From: Microbacterium ureisolvens
GTDB taxonomy: Bacteria; Actinomycetota; Actinomycetes; Actinomycetales; Microbacteriaceae
Direction of reading: 5' to 3'
Length of the DNA: 46,711 nt
Assembly: GCF_015278315.1 (NCBI RefSeq)
Contig: NZ_JADIJE010000019.1
Coordinates: 1-46,711, forward strand
Shown here: one piece after another, positions 8,335 through 18,693 of the stretch
Position numbering within the stretch: the stretch's first letter is position 1
How the letters are laid out: the number at the start of each line of letters is the position of its first letter
Program-made: the position numbers and the translations under genes
Notes under the pieces: generated by a model
Databases searched by the model: none
Told to the model about the DNA's origin: nothing
What the model saw: the letters and a program-made list of their open reading frames with translations, nothing else

Positions 8335-9224
8335 CCGCCGCGCCCCCGCTGCGCGCCGGCGCGGTCCTGCGGCAGCTGTTCATCTCGTCGCGACCGGTGA
8401 GCTGGATCAACACCGCGTACCCGTTCGCGGCGGCATACCTCATGACGACGCGCGAGATCGACGCGACGCTCATCGTGGGGACGCTGTTCTTCCTGGTGCC
8501 GTACAACCTGGCGATGTACGGCATCAACGACGTGTTCGACTACGAGTCCGACCTCCGCAATCCCCGCAAGGGCGGGGCCCACGGCGCCGTGCTCGACCGG
8601 CGGCTGCATCGGGCCACGCTCTGGGCGTCGGGGTTACTCTGCCTCCCCTTCGTGGTCTATCTCGTGATCGTCGGTTCGCCGCTGTCATTGCTGGTGCTCG
8701 GGGCGAGCCTGTTCTTCGTCGTGTTCTACAGCGCACCCCCGCTGCGGCTGAAGGAGCGGCCGTTCCTCGATTCCGTGACGAGCAGCATCCACTTCTTCTC
8801 CCCCGCCGTCTACGGACTGGTCCTCGCCGCGGCGACATGGACCCTGCCGCTCGTCGCCATCATCGTGGCGTTCGCGCTGTGGGGCGTGGCATCGCACGCG
8901 TTCGGCGCCGTGCAGGACGTGGTGGCCGACCGCGAGGCCGGCATCGCCTCGATCGCCACGGCTCGCGGCGCGCGGTGGACCGTGCGCTTCGCGCTGGCCT
9001 GCTATGCCGCCGCGGGTCTCGCCATGCTGGCGACGACCTGGCCAGGACCGCTGGCGGCGGTGCTGGCCGTGCCGTACATCATCGCGGTGTGGCCGTACCG
9101 CTCGATCGCCGATGCCGACGCGTCCGCGGCGACGGCGGGCTGGAGCCGCTTCCTGTGGATCAATCAGCTGTCGGGGTTCGTCGTGACGCTGCTGCTGATC
9201 TGGTACGCGTTCCTCACCGCCTGA
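8331..9224 (+). CDS. crtEb: Lycopene elongase, UbiA prenyltransferase
   Basis: A 297-residue polytopic UbiA-superfamily protein that adds two C5 units to lycopene, giving C50 flavuxanthin-type intermediates. The first Asp-rich motif is NDVFDYESDLRNPRKGG. The second is QDVVADREAGIAS. About eight to nine hydrophobic helices are visible. The GTG start is set by the GTGA overlap with crtYf; an in-frame extension upstream would read through the cyclase gene. It is last in the operon and followed by a strong hairpin. A crtX-like glycosyltransferase is absent, so the product is unglycosylated or is glycosylated by an enzyme encoded elsewhere. Confidence 0.92.
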   Translation: MTAAPPLRAGAVLRQLFISSRPVSWINTAYPFAAAYLMTTREIDATLIVGTLFFLVPYNLAMYGINDVFDYESDLRNPRKGGAHGAVLDRRLHRATLWASGLLCLPFVVYLVIVGSPLSLLVLGASLFFVVFYSAPPLRLKERPFLDSVTSSIHFFSPAVYGLVLAAATWTLPLVAIIVAFALWGVASHAFGAVQDVVADREAGIASIATARGARWTVRFALACYAAAGLAMLATTWPGPLAAVLAVPYIIAVWPYRSIADADASAATAGWSRFLWINQLSGFVVTLLLIWYAFLTA

Positions 9225-9301
9225 GGCGCTGGCGGTCTTCAGCCGAGAGCGCCGAAGGGTCCTCGCCGCTGGTCGGCGACGGCGGCAGAGCGTCGGCACA
9301 G

Positions 9302-9341
9302 ACGACCGAGGGGCCGTCCTTCCGGACGGCCCCTCGGTCGT
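9302..9341. terminator. Bidirectional terminator after the crt operon
   Basis: A perfect 18-bp stem (arms ACGACCGAGGGGCCGTCC and GGACGGCCCCTCGGTCGT) closes a TTCC loop. It sits between the crtEb stop and the stop of the convergent UPF0182 gene, 8 bp from the latter. It can therefore end transcripts from both sides. Confidence 0.85.
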
Positions 9342-9348
9342 TCTCGGC

Positions 9349-12261
9349 TTACTGCTCGCCCAGCTCGATGAGCTTCTCGACCGCGGCGGTGAGCCGTTCG
9401 TCGGCCTCGCCGTACGCGGCCCAGTCACCCGCTTCGAGCGCCGTCTGGCGGTCCAGCATGGCCTGCTGGGCCTCCTGCAGCGCCGCCTGGTACTCGTCGG
9501 CCGGGGGCTCGGTGGGCTCCGTCGGCTCGGTGGGTTCCGTCGGCTCGGGCGTCGGCTCAGGCGTGGCGCCGGGGGTGGGCTCGACGTCGGTGTCACCGGC
9601 GTCGGCACCCGAGTCGCCGCCGAAGATCACGTCGAGCGCCTCGTTGAGCGTGTCCTCGAACGCGACCTCGTCTCCGAACGCCACCAGCACCTTCTGGAGC
9701 TTGGGCAGCTTCGTGCCACCCGAGGACTGCACGAACACCGGTTGCACGTACAGCAGGCCGCCGCCGACCGGAAGCGTCAGCAGGTTGCCGTTGAGCACCT
9801 CGGACTGCCCCTGTTGCAGGATGTTGACGAACGACGAGACGCTCGGCTCGGCGTCGAACGTGTTCTGCACCTGACCAGGACCCGCGACGGTGGTGTCGGA
9901 GTCGATCACCAGCATCCGCAGCTTGCCGAAGTCATCCGCCTTCACTCCCGCCTCGTTGCCGGCATTCGAGTCCACCGCGAGGTAGCCCATCAGCACGTTG
10001 CGGGCGTTGCCGGTGGTCGACGACGGGATGAACGACGTGAACATCGAATACGTCGGCGCCTCCTGCCCGGGCATCTGCATCGTCAGGTAATAGGGCGGCT
10101 GCAGCTGCTGATCGACCTGCGGGTCGTTCGGCGTCTGCCAGCGGTTGTCGCTCTGGTAGAACGAGCGCGCGTCGTCGACGTGGTACACGCCGAGGACCGT
10201 GCGCTGCACCTTGAACAGGTCGGTCGGGTAGCGCACGTGGCTCATGAGCTCGCCGGACATCTCGCTGATCGGCTCGACGGTGGTGGGGTACACCTTCTGC
10301 CACGCCTCGAGGAGCGGGTCCTCCTCGTCCCAGGCGTAGAGCGTGACCGAGCCGTCGTACGCGTCGACCGTTGCCTTGACCGAGTTGCGGATGTAGTTGA
10401 TGTCATCCAGCGCGAACCGCGGAGCCGGGTTCGACGAGTCCGAGATCGCCGAGGTGAGGCTCACCGTCGAGGAGTACGGGTAGTTCGCGCTCAGCGTGTA
10501 GCCGTCCACGATCCAGACGATGCGGCCGTCGACGACGCTCGGGTACGGGTCGTTGTCGAGCGTGAGGTACGGCGCGACCTTCTGCACGCGCTGGCGAGGA
10601 TCGCGGTCGTAGAGGATCTGAGAGTCCTCGTTCACGTAGTCCGAGAACAGGATCTGCTCGGCCTGGAACTTCAGCGCGTAGATCAGGCGGTTGAACACGT
10701 TGCCGACGCTCGGGCCGCCCTCGCCGTCGAACGTGGTCTTGGTCTCGGAGGCGCCGTCCTCACCCTGCGGGTAGTCGAGCTCGACCGGCTCGGCGCCCTC
10801 CGGGGCACCCACGATCGAGTACGGCGGCGAGTACTCGCCGAAGTACACGCGCGGCTGGAAGTCCTCCTGGTCGGAGAGGAAGCCTGCCGCCGGGATGCCG
10901 CGCTCGAGGAACACGGGGTCGCCCTCGCCCGTGCGGTCGTTGCCCTTGGCCGCGACCATGCCGTAGCCGTGCGTGTAGACGACCGCCGAGTTCTGCCAGT
11001 CCGCGGCGGCGCCGAGCTCGTCGAGATCGAGCTCGCGCACCGAGACCACGGTGTCCTGCGAGACGCCGTCGATCTCGTACCGGTCGACATCGAGCGGGTC
11101 GGCGAACTGGTAGTAGCCGCGGTACTGCTCGAGCTGGCGCACGTTCGGCGAGATGATCGCCGGGTCCATGATGCGCACCTGCGCGGTGGTCGCGGCATCC
11201 TCGCGGAGCTGGCCGGCCTCGACGTCCGTCACGGCGGTGAAGTCCTGCTTCTCGAGTCCGTCGACGCCGTATGCCTCATGGGTCATGTCGACGTTGCGCT
11301 GGTAGTAGTCCTGCTCGAGCGCGAAGCGGTTCGGCTGCACCTGGAAGGTGTTCACGACCCAGGGGTAGCCCACGCCGACGACGATCGCTGAGACGACAAG
11401 CAGCGCGGTGGCGATGAGCGGGTACCGCCAGCGGCCGATGACCGCGGTGACGAAGAACAGGATGGCGACGATGACCGCGGCGAACGCCAGGATCGTCTGG
11501 CCCGGGATGATGGCGTTGACGCCGGTGTAGCCGGGACCGGTGATGCGGTCGCCGGGCTCGACGAGCGTCTTGTAGCGGTCAAGCCAGAGGCTGGCACCCT
11601 GCACGAGCAGGTAGAGGCCCGCGATGACCGCGAGCTGGATGCGTGCCGACTTCGAGATGCGCAGCTCGCGCTGCCCGATGCGGACCGAGCCGTAGAGGTA
11701 CGAGACGAGGGCGGTGACCAGCAGGCAGATCAGCAGCACCGCCGAGGCGAAGCCGACGAGCGCGCTCCAGAACGGCATCGCGAACATGTAGAAGCCGGTG
11801 TCGAGACCGAACTCCGGGTCGGTCGTGTCGGTGGCCACGCCGTTGAACCACAGCCACGTGGTCTCCCACTGGGCCGACGCGGCGAAGCCGGCGAAGAAGC
11901 CGAAGAAGATGGGGATGCCCCACATCGCGAGACGCCGCAGGGGCTCGACGACCTCCTGGTAGCGGTCCAGCTGCGAGCTCAGCCGCGCGTACACCGGGCG
12001 CAGGCGGTACGCGAGCTGGATGGACAGCCACACCGGCACCGCCATGCCCAGGAACCCGATCACGAACATCACGACCCGCGCCACCCACTGGGTCAGCAGC
12101 ACCTCCGAGAAGCCGAGCTGGTCGTACCAGAGCCAATCGGCATAGAGGCTGGCGAACACGAAGAACGCCACCACGAGCGCGGCGATGACCGCGAGGGTGA
12201 TGGCGATGACGCGTCGGGTGCGGGAGGGTGTGGCCGGAGTCGGCGACGAGGTCGTGGTCAC
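9349..12261 (-). CDS. UPF0182 family membrane protein
   Basis: A 970-residue protein. The N-terminal third has about seven transmembrane helices (first at about 18-40, with YADWLWYDQLGFSEVLLTQW after it). The rest is a large domain expected on the outer face, rich in YP, YAW and QP motifs such as MTHEAYGVDGLEKQDF. It matches the actinobacterial UPF0182 family (Rv3193c-like), whose function is unknown to me. The C-terminus carries an acidic, Pro/Thr-rich linker of repeated EPT units and then a short helix (YQAALQEAQQAMLDRQTALEAGDW), which often follows the main domain. The GTG start has a TAGGAT -10 six bases upstream and no Shine-Dalgarno. Its stop faces the crt terminator. Confidence 0.92.
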   Translation of the reverse strand: MTTTSSPTPATPSRTRRVIAITLAVIAALVVAFFVFASLYADWLWYDQLGFSEVLLTQWVARVVMFVIGFLGMAVPVWLSIQLAYRLRPVYARLSSQLDRYQEVVEPLRRLAMWGIPIFFGFFAGFAASAQWETTWLWFNGVATDTTDPEFGLDTGFYMFAMPFWSALVGFASAVLLICLLVTALVSYLYGSVRIGQRELRISKSARIQLAVIAGLYLLVQGASLWLDRYKTLVEPGDRITGPGYTGVNAIIPGQTILAFAAVIVAILFFVTAVIGRWRYPLIATALLVVSAIVVGVGYPWVVNTFQVQPNRFALEQDYYQRNVDMTHEAYGVDGLEKQDFTAVTDVEAGQLREDAATTAQVRIMDPAIISPNVRQLEQYRGYYQFADPLDVDRYEIDGVSQDTVVSVRELDLDELGAAADWQNSAVVYTHGYGMVAAKGNDRTGEGDPVFLERGIPAAGFLSDQEDFQPRVYFGEYSPPYSIVGAPEGAEPVELDYPQGEDGASETKTTFDGEGGPSVGNVFNRLIYALKFQAEQILFSDYVNEDSQILYDRDPRQRVQKVAPYLTLDNDPYPSVVDGRIVWIVDGYTLSANYPYSSTVSLTSAISDSSNPAPRFALDDINYIRNSVKATVDAYDGSVTLYAWDEEDPLLEAWQKVYPTTVEPISEMSGELMSHVRYPTDLFKVQRTVLGVYHVDDARSFYQSDNRWQTPNDPQVDQQLQPPYYLTMQMPGQEAPTYSMFTSFIPSSTTGNARNVLMGYLAVDSNAGNEAGVKADDFGKLRMLVIDSDTTVAGPGQVQNTFDAEPSVSSFVNILQQGQSEVLNGNLLTLPVGGGLLYVQPVFVQSSGGTKLPKLQKVLVAFGDEVAFEDTLNEALDVIFGGDSGADAGDTDVEPTPGATPEPTPEPTEPTEPTEPTEPPADEYQAALQEAQQAMLDRQTALEAGDWAAYGEADERLTAAVEKLIELGEQ
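9506..9559. repeat. 18-bp tandem repeat coding EPT units
   Basis: Two nearly identical 18-bp copies (9506-9523 and 9524-9541, one base different) and a diverged third lie inside the UPF0182 gene. They encode the Glu-Pro-Thr repeats of the C-terminal linker. Copy number could vary between strains by slippage. Confidence 0.75.
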
Positions 12262-12267
12262 CGTCCC

Positions 12268-12273
12268 ATCCTA
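12268..12273 (-). promoter_or_regulatory. -10 hexamer, probable leaderless UPF0182 mRNA
   Basis: On the minus strand TAGGAT is followed by 6 nt (GGGACG) and then the GTG start. Confidence 0.5.
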
Positions 12274-12319
12274 GGCGGCGGATTCTCGGCACCCGCCTTG
12301 TCCTCCCTGGGCGAACTCT

Positions 12320-12340
12320 CCGAAACATGCAACGTTTCGG
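12320..12340. repeat. Inverted repeat between the PDZ-protease and UPF0182 genes
   Basis: Arms CCGAAAC and GTTTCGG flank a 7-nt spacer. It lies 13 bp after the stop of the PDZ protease gene and about 47 bp upstream of the UPF0182 -10. It may be a weak terminator (no U tract) or a regulator site for the UPF0182 promoter. The spacer length does not fit a LexA box. Confidence 0.4.
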
Positions 12341-12353
12341 GCACGGACGGGTG

Positions 12354-13481
12354 TCAGCTGCGCGTGCAGGTCGGAAGGGCGTCGAGGTCGCCGTCCTCGC
12401 GCACCGCGTCGAGCACCGCCAGCGCGTCGTCGAGGTCCTCGACGGCGAACACCCGCAGGTCGCCGGGGATGTGCCCGATCACCTCGTCGCAGTTGTCCTG
12501 CGGCGCGAGGAACCAGGTGGCCCCGGCATCCAGCGCTCCCCACATCTTCTGACGGATGCCGCCGATCGGCCCGACCTCGCCGTCCGCGGTGATCGTGCCG
12601 GTGCCCGCGACCTGCTGGCCGCCGTTGAGCTCACCCGGGGTCAGGGTGTCGATGATCCCCAGCGCGAACATCATGCCCGCGCTCGGTCCGCCCACGTTGT
12701 TCAGCTGGATCGTCACGTCGATCGGGAACTCGTAGTCCGTGATGAGGTTCACCCCGAGGATCCAGGAGGTCGTCCCGTCGTCGTCGGTCGTCTCCTTCGG
12801 CGTCACCTCGACGGTCTGCTCTTCTCCCCCGCGCTCGATGACGAGCTCGACCGGAGCGCCGTCGGTCTCGTTGATCACCGAGCGGAGGGTCGTGACGTCG
12901 GCGACCGCCTGGCCGTTCGCCTCGAGGATGAGGTCGCCCTGCTCGAGGATGCCCTCGGCGGCGGCGCCTTCGACCACGGAGTGCACCGACAGCTGCCCGC
13001 CCACGTCGTAGCCCAGCTCGGTGAGGGCGGCGGCGGTCGCCTCGTGCTGCGAGTCCACCATCATCTGCGCGCTCTGCTGGTTGCGCTCCTCGGTCGACTG
13101 GTCCTCGGGGAAGACCGCGTCGATGGGCAGGACGGCCCGCGTCGGGTCGAACCACGCCATCGCGAGCTCGAACCAGGACGGCGTGTGCTCGCGATTGCCC
13201 TGCACCTGAACCGTCAAGAGGTCCAGGGAGCCGTCGGTGGGATACGTCTCGGCACCCTCGACGGAGATGAGGGGCACTTCCTCGCCGTCGGCGTTCTCGG
13301 CGCTGCCGAGCGTGTTGTACACGGGACCCGGACGCTGGACGACGTACGACGTCGGCAGGAAGGTGATGACCAGGAGCACCACCATGGCCACGGCGAGCGC
13401 CCAGACGCCGGCGACGGTACGGCGGGACATCCGCGGCCTCGGGGCGGGCTGGATCGTCGTGTTCTCGTCGAACAGGGCCAC
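12354..13481 (-). CDS. PDZ-domain Lon-like (S16) membrane protease
   Basis: A 375-residue protein. A single N-terminal membrane anchor (about residues 22-45, VWALAVAMVVLLVITFLP) is followed by YVVQRPGPVYNTLG, a PDZ domain (about 150-225, EGILEQGDLILEANGQAVADVTTL) and a Lon-type protease domain. The Ser-Lys dyad is S267 in GGPSAGMMF and K312 in GIRQKMWG. This is the YlbL/Rv3194c architecture: an extracytoplasmic, ATP-independent Lon-like peptidase. The GTG start at 13481 is chosen for GAGAGG upstream; MSRR at residue 18 is the alternative. It is divergent from the DUF2342 gene across a shared promoter patch. Confidence 0.9.
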   Translation of the reverse strand: MALFDENTTIQPAPRPRMSRRTVAGVWALAVAMVVLLVITFLPTSYVVQRPGPVYNTLGSAENADGEEVPLISVEGAETYPTDGSLDLLTVQVQGNREHTPSWFELAMAWFDPTRAVLPIDAVFPEDQSTEERNQQSAQMMVDSQHEATAAALTELGYDVGGQLSVHSVVEGAAAEGILEQGDLILEANGQAVADVTTLRSVINETDGAPVELVIERGGEEQTVEVTPKETTDDDGTTSWILGVNLITDYEFPIDVTIQLNNVGGPSAGMMFALGIIDTLTPGELNGGQQVAGTGTITADGEVGPIGGIRQKMWGALDAGATWFLAPQDNCDEVIGHIPGDLRVFAVEDLDDALAVLDAVREDGDLDALPTCTRS

Positions 13482-13582
13482 GCGGGACCTCTCTTCCGTG
13501 CCTTGTCGTCGGGTGCCTGGTCGTTCGCGACCGGCGTAAGGCGTTCGGGGTCCCTGCCGGGGAGTGCGATGGATGCTGCGAC

Positions 13583-13589
13583 TAGCGTA
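13583..13589. promoter_or_regulatory. Overlapping divergent -10 hexamers
   Basis: The 7-mer TAGCGTA reads TAGCGT on the plus strand (towards the DUF2342 gene, leader about 35 nt with an AAAGGCGG ribosome site) and TACGCT on the minus strand (towards the PDZ protease, leader about 100 nt). Both fit TANNNT. If both are used, the two promoters compete directly. Confidence 0.45.
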
Positions 13590-13626
13590 GAGCGCAAGCT
13601 CATCGACCGGCTGAAAGGCGGCTGAA

Positions 13627-15147
13627 GTGGCAGACGACGACAACACCGGCAACGGGCCGAGCCCGGAGGACGACTTCCAGGAGCTCATCCGCCAGCTGTT
13701 CGGGGGCGCGGCGGGCGACTTCGATCCCGAGCAGCTCTCTCGGCTGTCGGGGATGAACATCGACCCGGCGATGATGCAGGCCGTGATGCGGCAGCTGCAG
13801 GGCGCCTTCGAGGGCGCCGGCGAGAGCGGCATCTCGTGGGACATGGCCGAGCGTCAGGCGCTGCACATCGCCAACCAGGAGGGACTGGGCGTCACCGCCG
13901 GCCAGCGCACCGATCTGGATCAGGCGTTCGCGCTCGCGACGCTGTGGCTGAGTGAGGCCACGACCATCTCGGAGCTCCCCTCTCCGCCGAAGACGATCAC
14001 GCGCGGCGGCTGGGTCGAGGCGACCCTGCCGGTCTGGCAGGAGCTGGCCACGCCGGTGGCCACGAGCATCTCCGACGCCCTCACCGCCGCGCTCAGCGAG
14101 CAGGCACCCGAAGACATGCAGGGACTGGTGCAGGGCGCCGGGCGCCTCATGCGCACGGTGGGCGGGTCGCTGTTCGCGTCGCAGCTCGGGCAGGTCGTCG
14201 GCAGCCTCTCGAAGGAGGTCGTCAGCGGCGGCGACGTCGGCATTCCGCTCATGCCCGACGGCGAGGCCGCGATCCTCCCCCAGAACTTCGCCGACTTCGG
14301 GCGCGACCTCGAGGTGCCCGAGGACCAGCTCGCCCTGTACGTCGCCGCGCGCGAGCTCGCCCATGCGCGCCTGTTCCGCCACGCGCGGTGGCTGCGACTG
14401 CACGTGATCTCGCAGGTGACCGACTTCGCGCGCGGCGTGCACGTCGACACCGACGCCCTCGAGGACCTCGCGTCGCGCTTCGACCCGTCGGAGCCCGAAG
14501 AGCTTCGCCGCGCGATCGAGAGCGGCGCGCTGCTCCCGGCTCGCTCCGAGGCACAGGACGCAGCGCTCGCCCGCCTCGAGAACCTTCTCGCCACGGTCGA
14601 GGGCTGGGTCGAGGTGGTCACCGAGGACGCCACCTCCCGGCTCCCCTCGGCAGGGCGGATCGCAGAGGCGGTGCGGCGCCGCCGCGCGGTCGGCGGTCCT
14701 GCCGAGCGCGCGCTCGGCTCGCTCGTCGGCCTCGAGATCCGTCCGCGTCGTATGCGCGAGGCTGCGGCGATGTGGCGTGCGGTGACGGATGCCGTGGGCC
14801 CGGCTGCCCGCGACGCGCTGTGGGACTACCCCGACCTCATGCCGGGGGCTGCCGACATCGACGACCCCGCGGCTCTCGTCGCACGCCTGGAGGCACGCGC
14901 ACGCGGCGAGGAGCCCGCGCGGGACGAGATGGACGACGCACTGGCGCGCCTGCTCGCGGGTGAGACGCCGACGGGCGGCGATGCGGATGCCGGTTCAGCG
15001 GGTCCGGGCGATGGCGACGAGGCCCGCAGCGACAACGACGGTGGAGAGGCCGGCGAGGACGGCGGCGCGGACTCATCCGACCCCGGATCCGACGGAAATG
15101 CTGAGGACGGCGAGACCGGTTCTCCGGAGGATCACCGCCCGGTCTGA
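13627..15147 (+). CDS. DUF2342 zincin-like metalloprotease-fold protein
   Basis: A 506-residue member of the actinobacterial DUF2342 family (Rv3195-like), described as zincin-like. The family core runs from about residue 55 to 420. The helix normally compared with HExxH reads RELAHARLFRHARWL (E243, H246 and H252). A classical HExxH is not present, as usual for the family, so protease activity is unproven. The C-terminal 80 residues are acidic Gly/Asp/Ser-rich and probably disordered. GTG start with AAAGGCGG upstream. It sits in a conserved block with the PDZ protease, the E1-like gene and uvrD2. Confidence 0.85.
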   Translation: MADDDNTGNGPSPEDDFQELIRQLFGGAAGDFDPEQLSRLSGMNIDPAMMQAVMRQLQGAFEGAGESGISWDMAERQALHIANQEGLGVTAGQRTDLDQAFALATLWLSEATTISELPSPPKTITRGGWVEATLPVWQELATPVATSISDALTAALSEQAPEDMQGLVQGAGRLMRTVGGSLFASQLGQVVGSLSKEVVSGGDVGIPLMPDGEAAILPQNFADFGRDLEVPEDQLALYVAARELAHARLFRHARWLRLHVISQVTDFARGVHVDTDALEDLASRFDPSEPEELRRAIESGALLPARSEAQDAALARLENLLATVEGWVEVVTEDATSRLPSAGRIAEAVRRRRAVGGPAERALGSLVGLEIRPRRMREAAAMWRAVTDAVGPAARDALWDYPDLMPGAADIDDPAALVARLEARARGEEPARDEMDDALARLLAGETPTGGDADAGSAGPGDGDEARSDNDGGEAGEDGGADSSDPGSDGNAEDGETGSPEDHRPV

Positions 15148-15265
15148 TCGGCGGCGAGCGCCGACGGATTCGCCGGTTCCTCCACAGCTCCTGACGGCGT
15201 CTCGATGGCCCGCGCGGCCTGTGGATACCGGCCGCGGACCCCGGTCACTGCGCAAGGATCGGGCC

Positions 15266-17701
<2,436 letters not shown>

Positions 17702-17705
<4 letters not shown>

Positions 17706-18616
17706 GCGAGCCCCGCGTGCCAGTCGGCGATGAGACGATGCGCGATGGAGGCGCGTCCGGGGAGGACGACCTCGCCCTCTCCCCCGAGCGCGCGGCCCAC
17801 CTCGTCGCGGGTGAACCATCTGACCGCCGCGATCTCCTCGCCGTCGGCACGCGCGGCTGCGTCGTCGCCGGCCTCGGCGAGGAACCCGACCATGAGTGAG
17901 CGGGGGTACGGCCACGCCTGCGAGCCGCGGTACGTCACACGGCCCACCTCGATGCCCGACTCCTCGGCGACCTCACGGCGCACCGCCGCCTCGAGCGACT
18001 CCCCCGCTTCCACGAAGCCGGCGAAGCACGAGAAGCGGTCGGCTCCCCACAGGGCGTTGGAACCCAGGAGCAGCAGATCCGGGTCATCGGCGCTGGTGAT
18101 GGCGACGATCACGGCGGGGTCGGTCCGGGGGAAGTGCTGTCGACCGCAGTTCGGGCAGCGCCGCGACCAGCCGGCATCGCCCAGGATCGTGAGGGTGCCG
18201 CAGGCCGGGCAGTAGGGCGCGTCGAGCAGCCACCGCCCGAGGCTCAGCGCCTCGACGAACGCACCCGCTTCCGCCGCCGACAGCAGCGCGCCGGCGGTGC
18301 GCAGGCCCGCCCATCCCGCCGGTGCCTGGAAGAGCTCCTCCTCCTGCGCCGGGAAGACGGCTGTCAGGAGCGCGACGCCGTCGTCGTCGCGTCCGAGGAA
18401 GGCCCACTCGCCTCCGTCGGGCACCTCCGCCGGCGCTCGCCACGCCAGCTGATCCGGTGCGATGAGCGGTGCCGAGTCGCCGGAGATGACGAGGACGCGG
18501 GTGGCGGCATCCGTCTTCAACGTCTCGACGAGGTCCGGCGTGACCCGCTCCTCGGCCGCCCGGTCGAGACCGGGACGCGCCAGCGGAGGAAGGCTCGTGC
18601 TGTCGGGCGCCGTCAT
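17702..18616 (-). CDS. nudC: NAD(+) diphosphatase / RNA deNADding Nudix enzyme
   Basis: A 304-residue NudC with its zinc ribbon (CPACG and CPNCG, about residues 133-155), the Nudix box GFVEAGESLEAAVRREVAEE and, after it, SQAWPYPRSLM, the variant of SQPWPFPxS that defines NADH diphosphatases. NudC hydrolyses NAD(H) to NMN(H) and AMP and in E. coli removes NAD caps from RNA. An N-terminal domain of about 120 residues precedes the ribbon as in other members. A GGAG lies 8 nt before the ATG. It is first in the two-gene unit with uvrD2, an arrangement also seen in mycobacteria. Confidence 0.92.
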
Positions 18617-18681
18617 CGAACATGCTCCGCTTCGTCGTTCAGGGCCGGGCGTGGCGCGGGGACGGACGGGCGCGACCGACC

Positions 18682-18687
18682 TACCCT
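18682..18687 (+). promoter_or_regulatory. -10 hexamer, probable leaderless APH-like mRNA
   Basis: TACCCT is followed by GGGCAC (6 nt) and the ATG at 18694. No Shine-Dalgarno is present before that ATG. Confidence 0.5.
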
Positions 18688-18693
18688 GGGCAC

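Noticed and set aside
9506..9559. Tandem repeat considered as a CRISPR-like or mobile repeat
   Set aside because: No spacers; in-frame coding repeat giving Glu-Pro-Thr units.
9742..11391. Long plus-strand frame opposite the UPF0182 gene
   Set aside because: Arg/Val/His-rich without motifs, fully inside a well-supported gene on the other strand.
12320..12340. Inverted repeat CCGAAAC/GTTTCGG considered as a LexA site
   Set aside because: Spacer is 7 nt rather than 4; kept only as an unassigned inverted repeat.
15220..15228. TGTGGATAC, an 8/9 match to a DnaA box
   Set aside because: Single isolated site without a cluster, AT-rich stretch or nearby dnaA; no support for an origin.
18602..18630. 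GTTCGA-like half-site before nudC, considered as a LexA/SOS box
   Set aside because: The two halves do not match CGAAC-N4-GTTCG (wrong spacing and mismatches).
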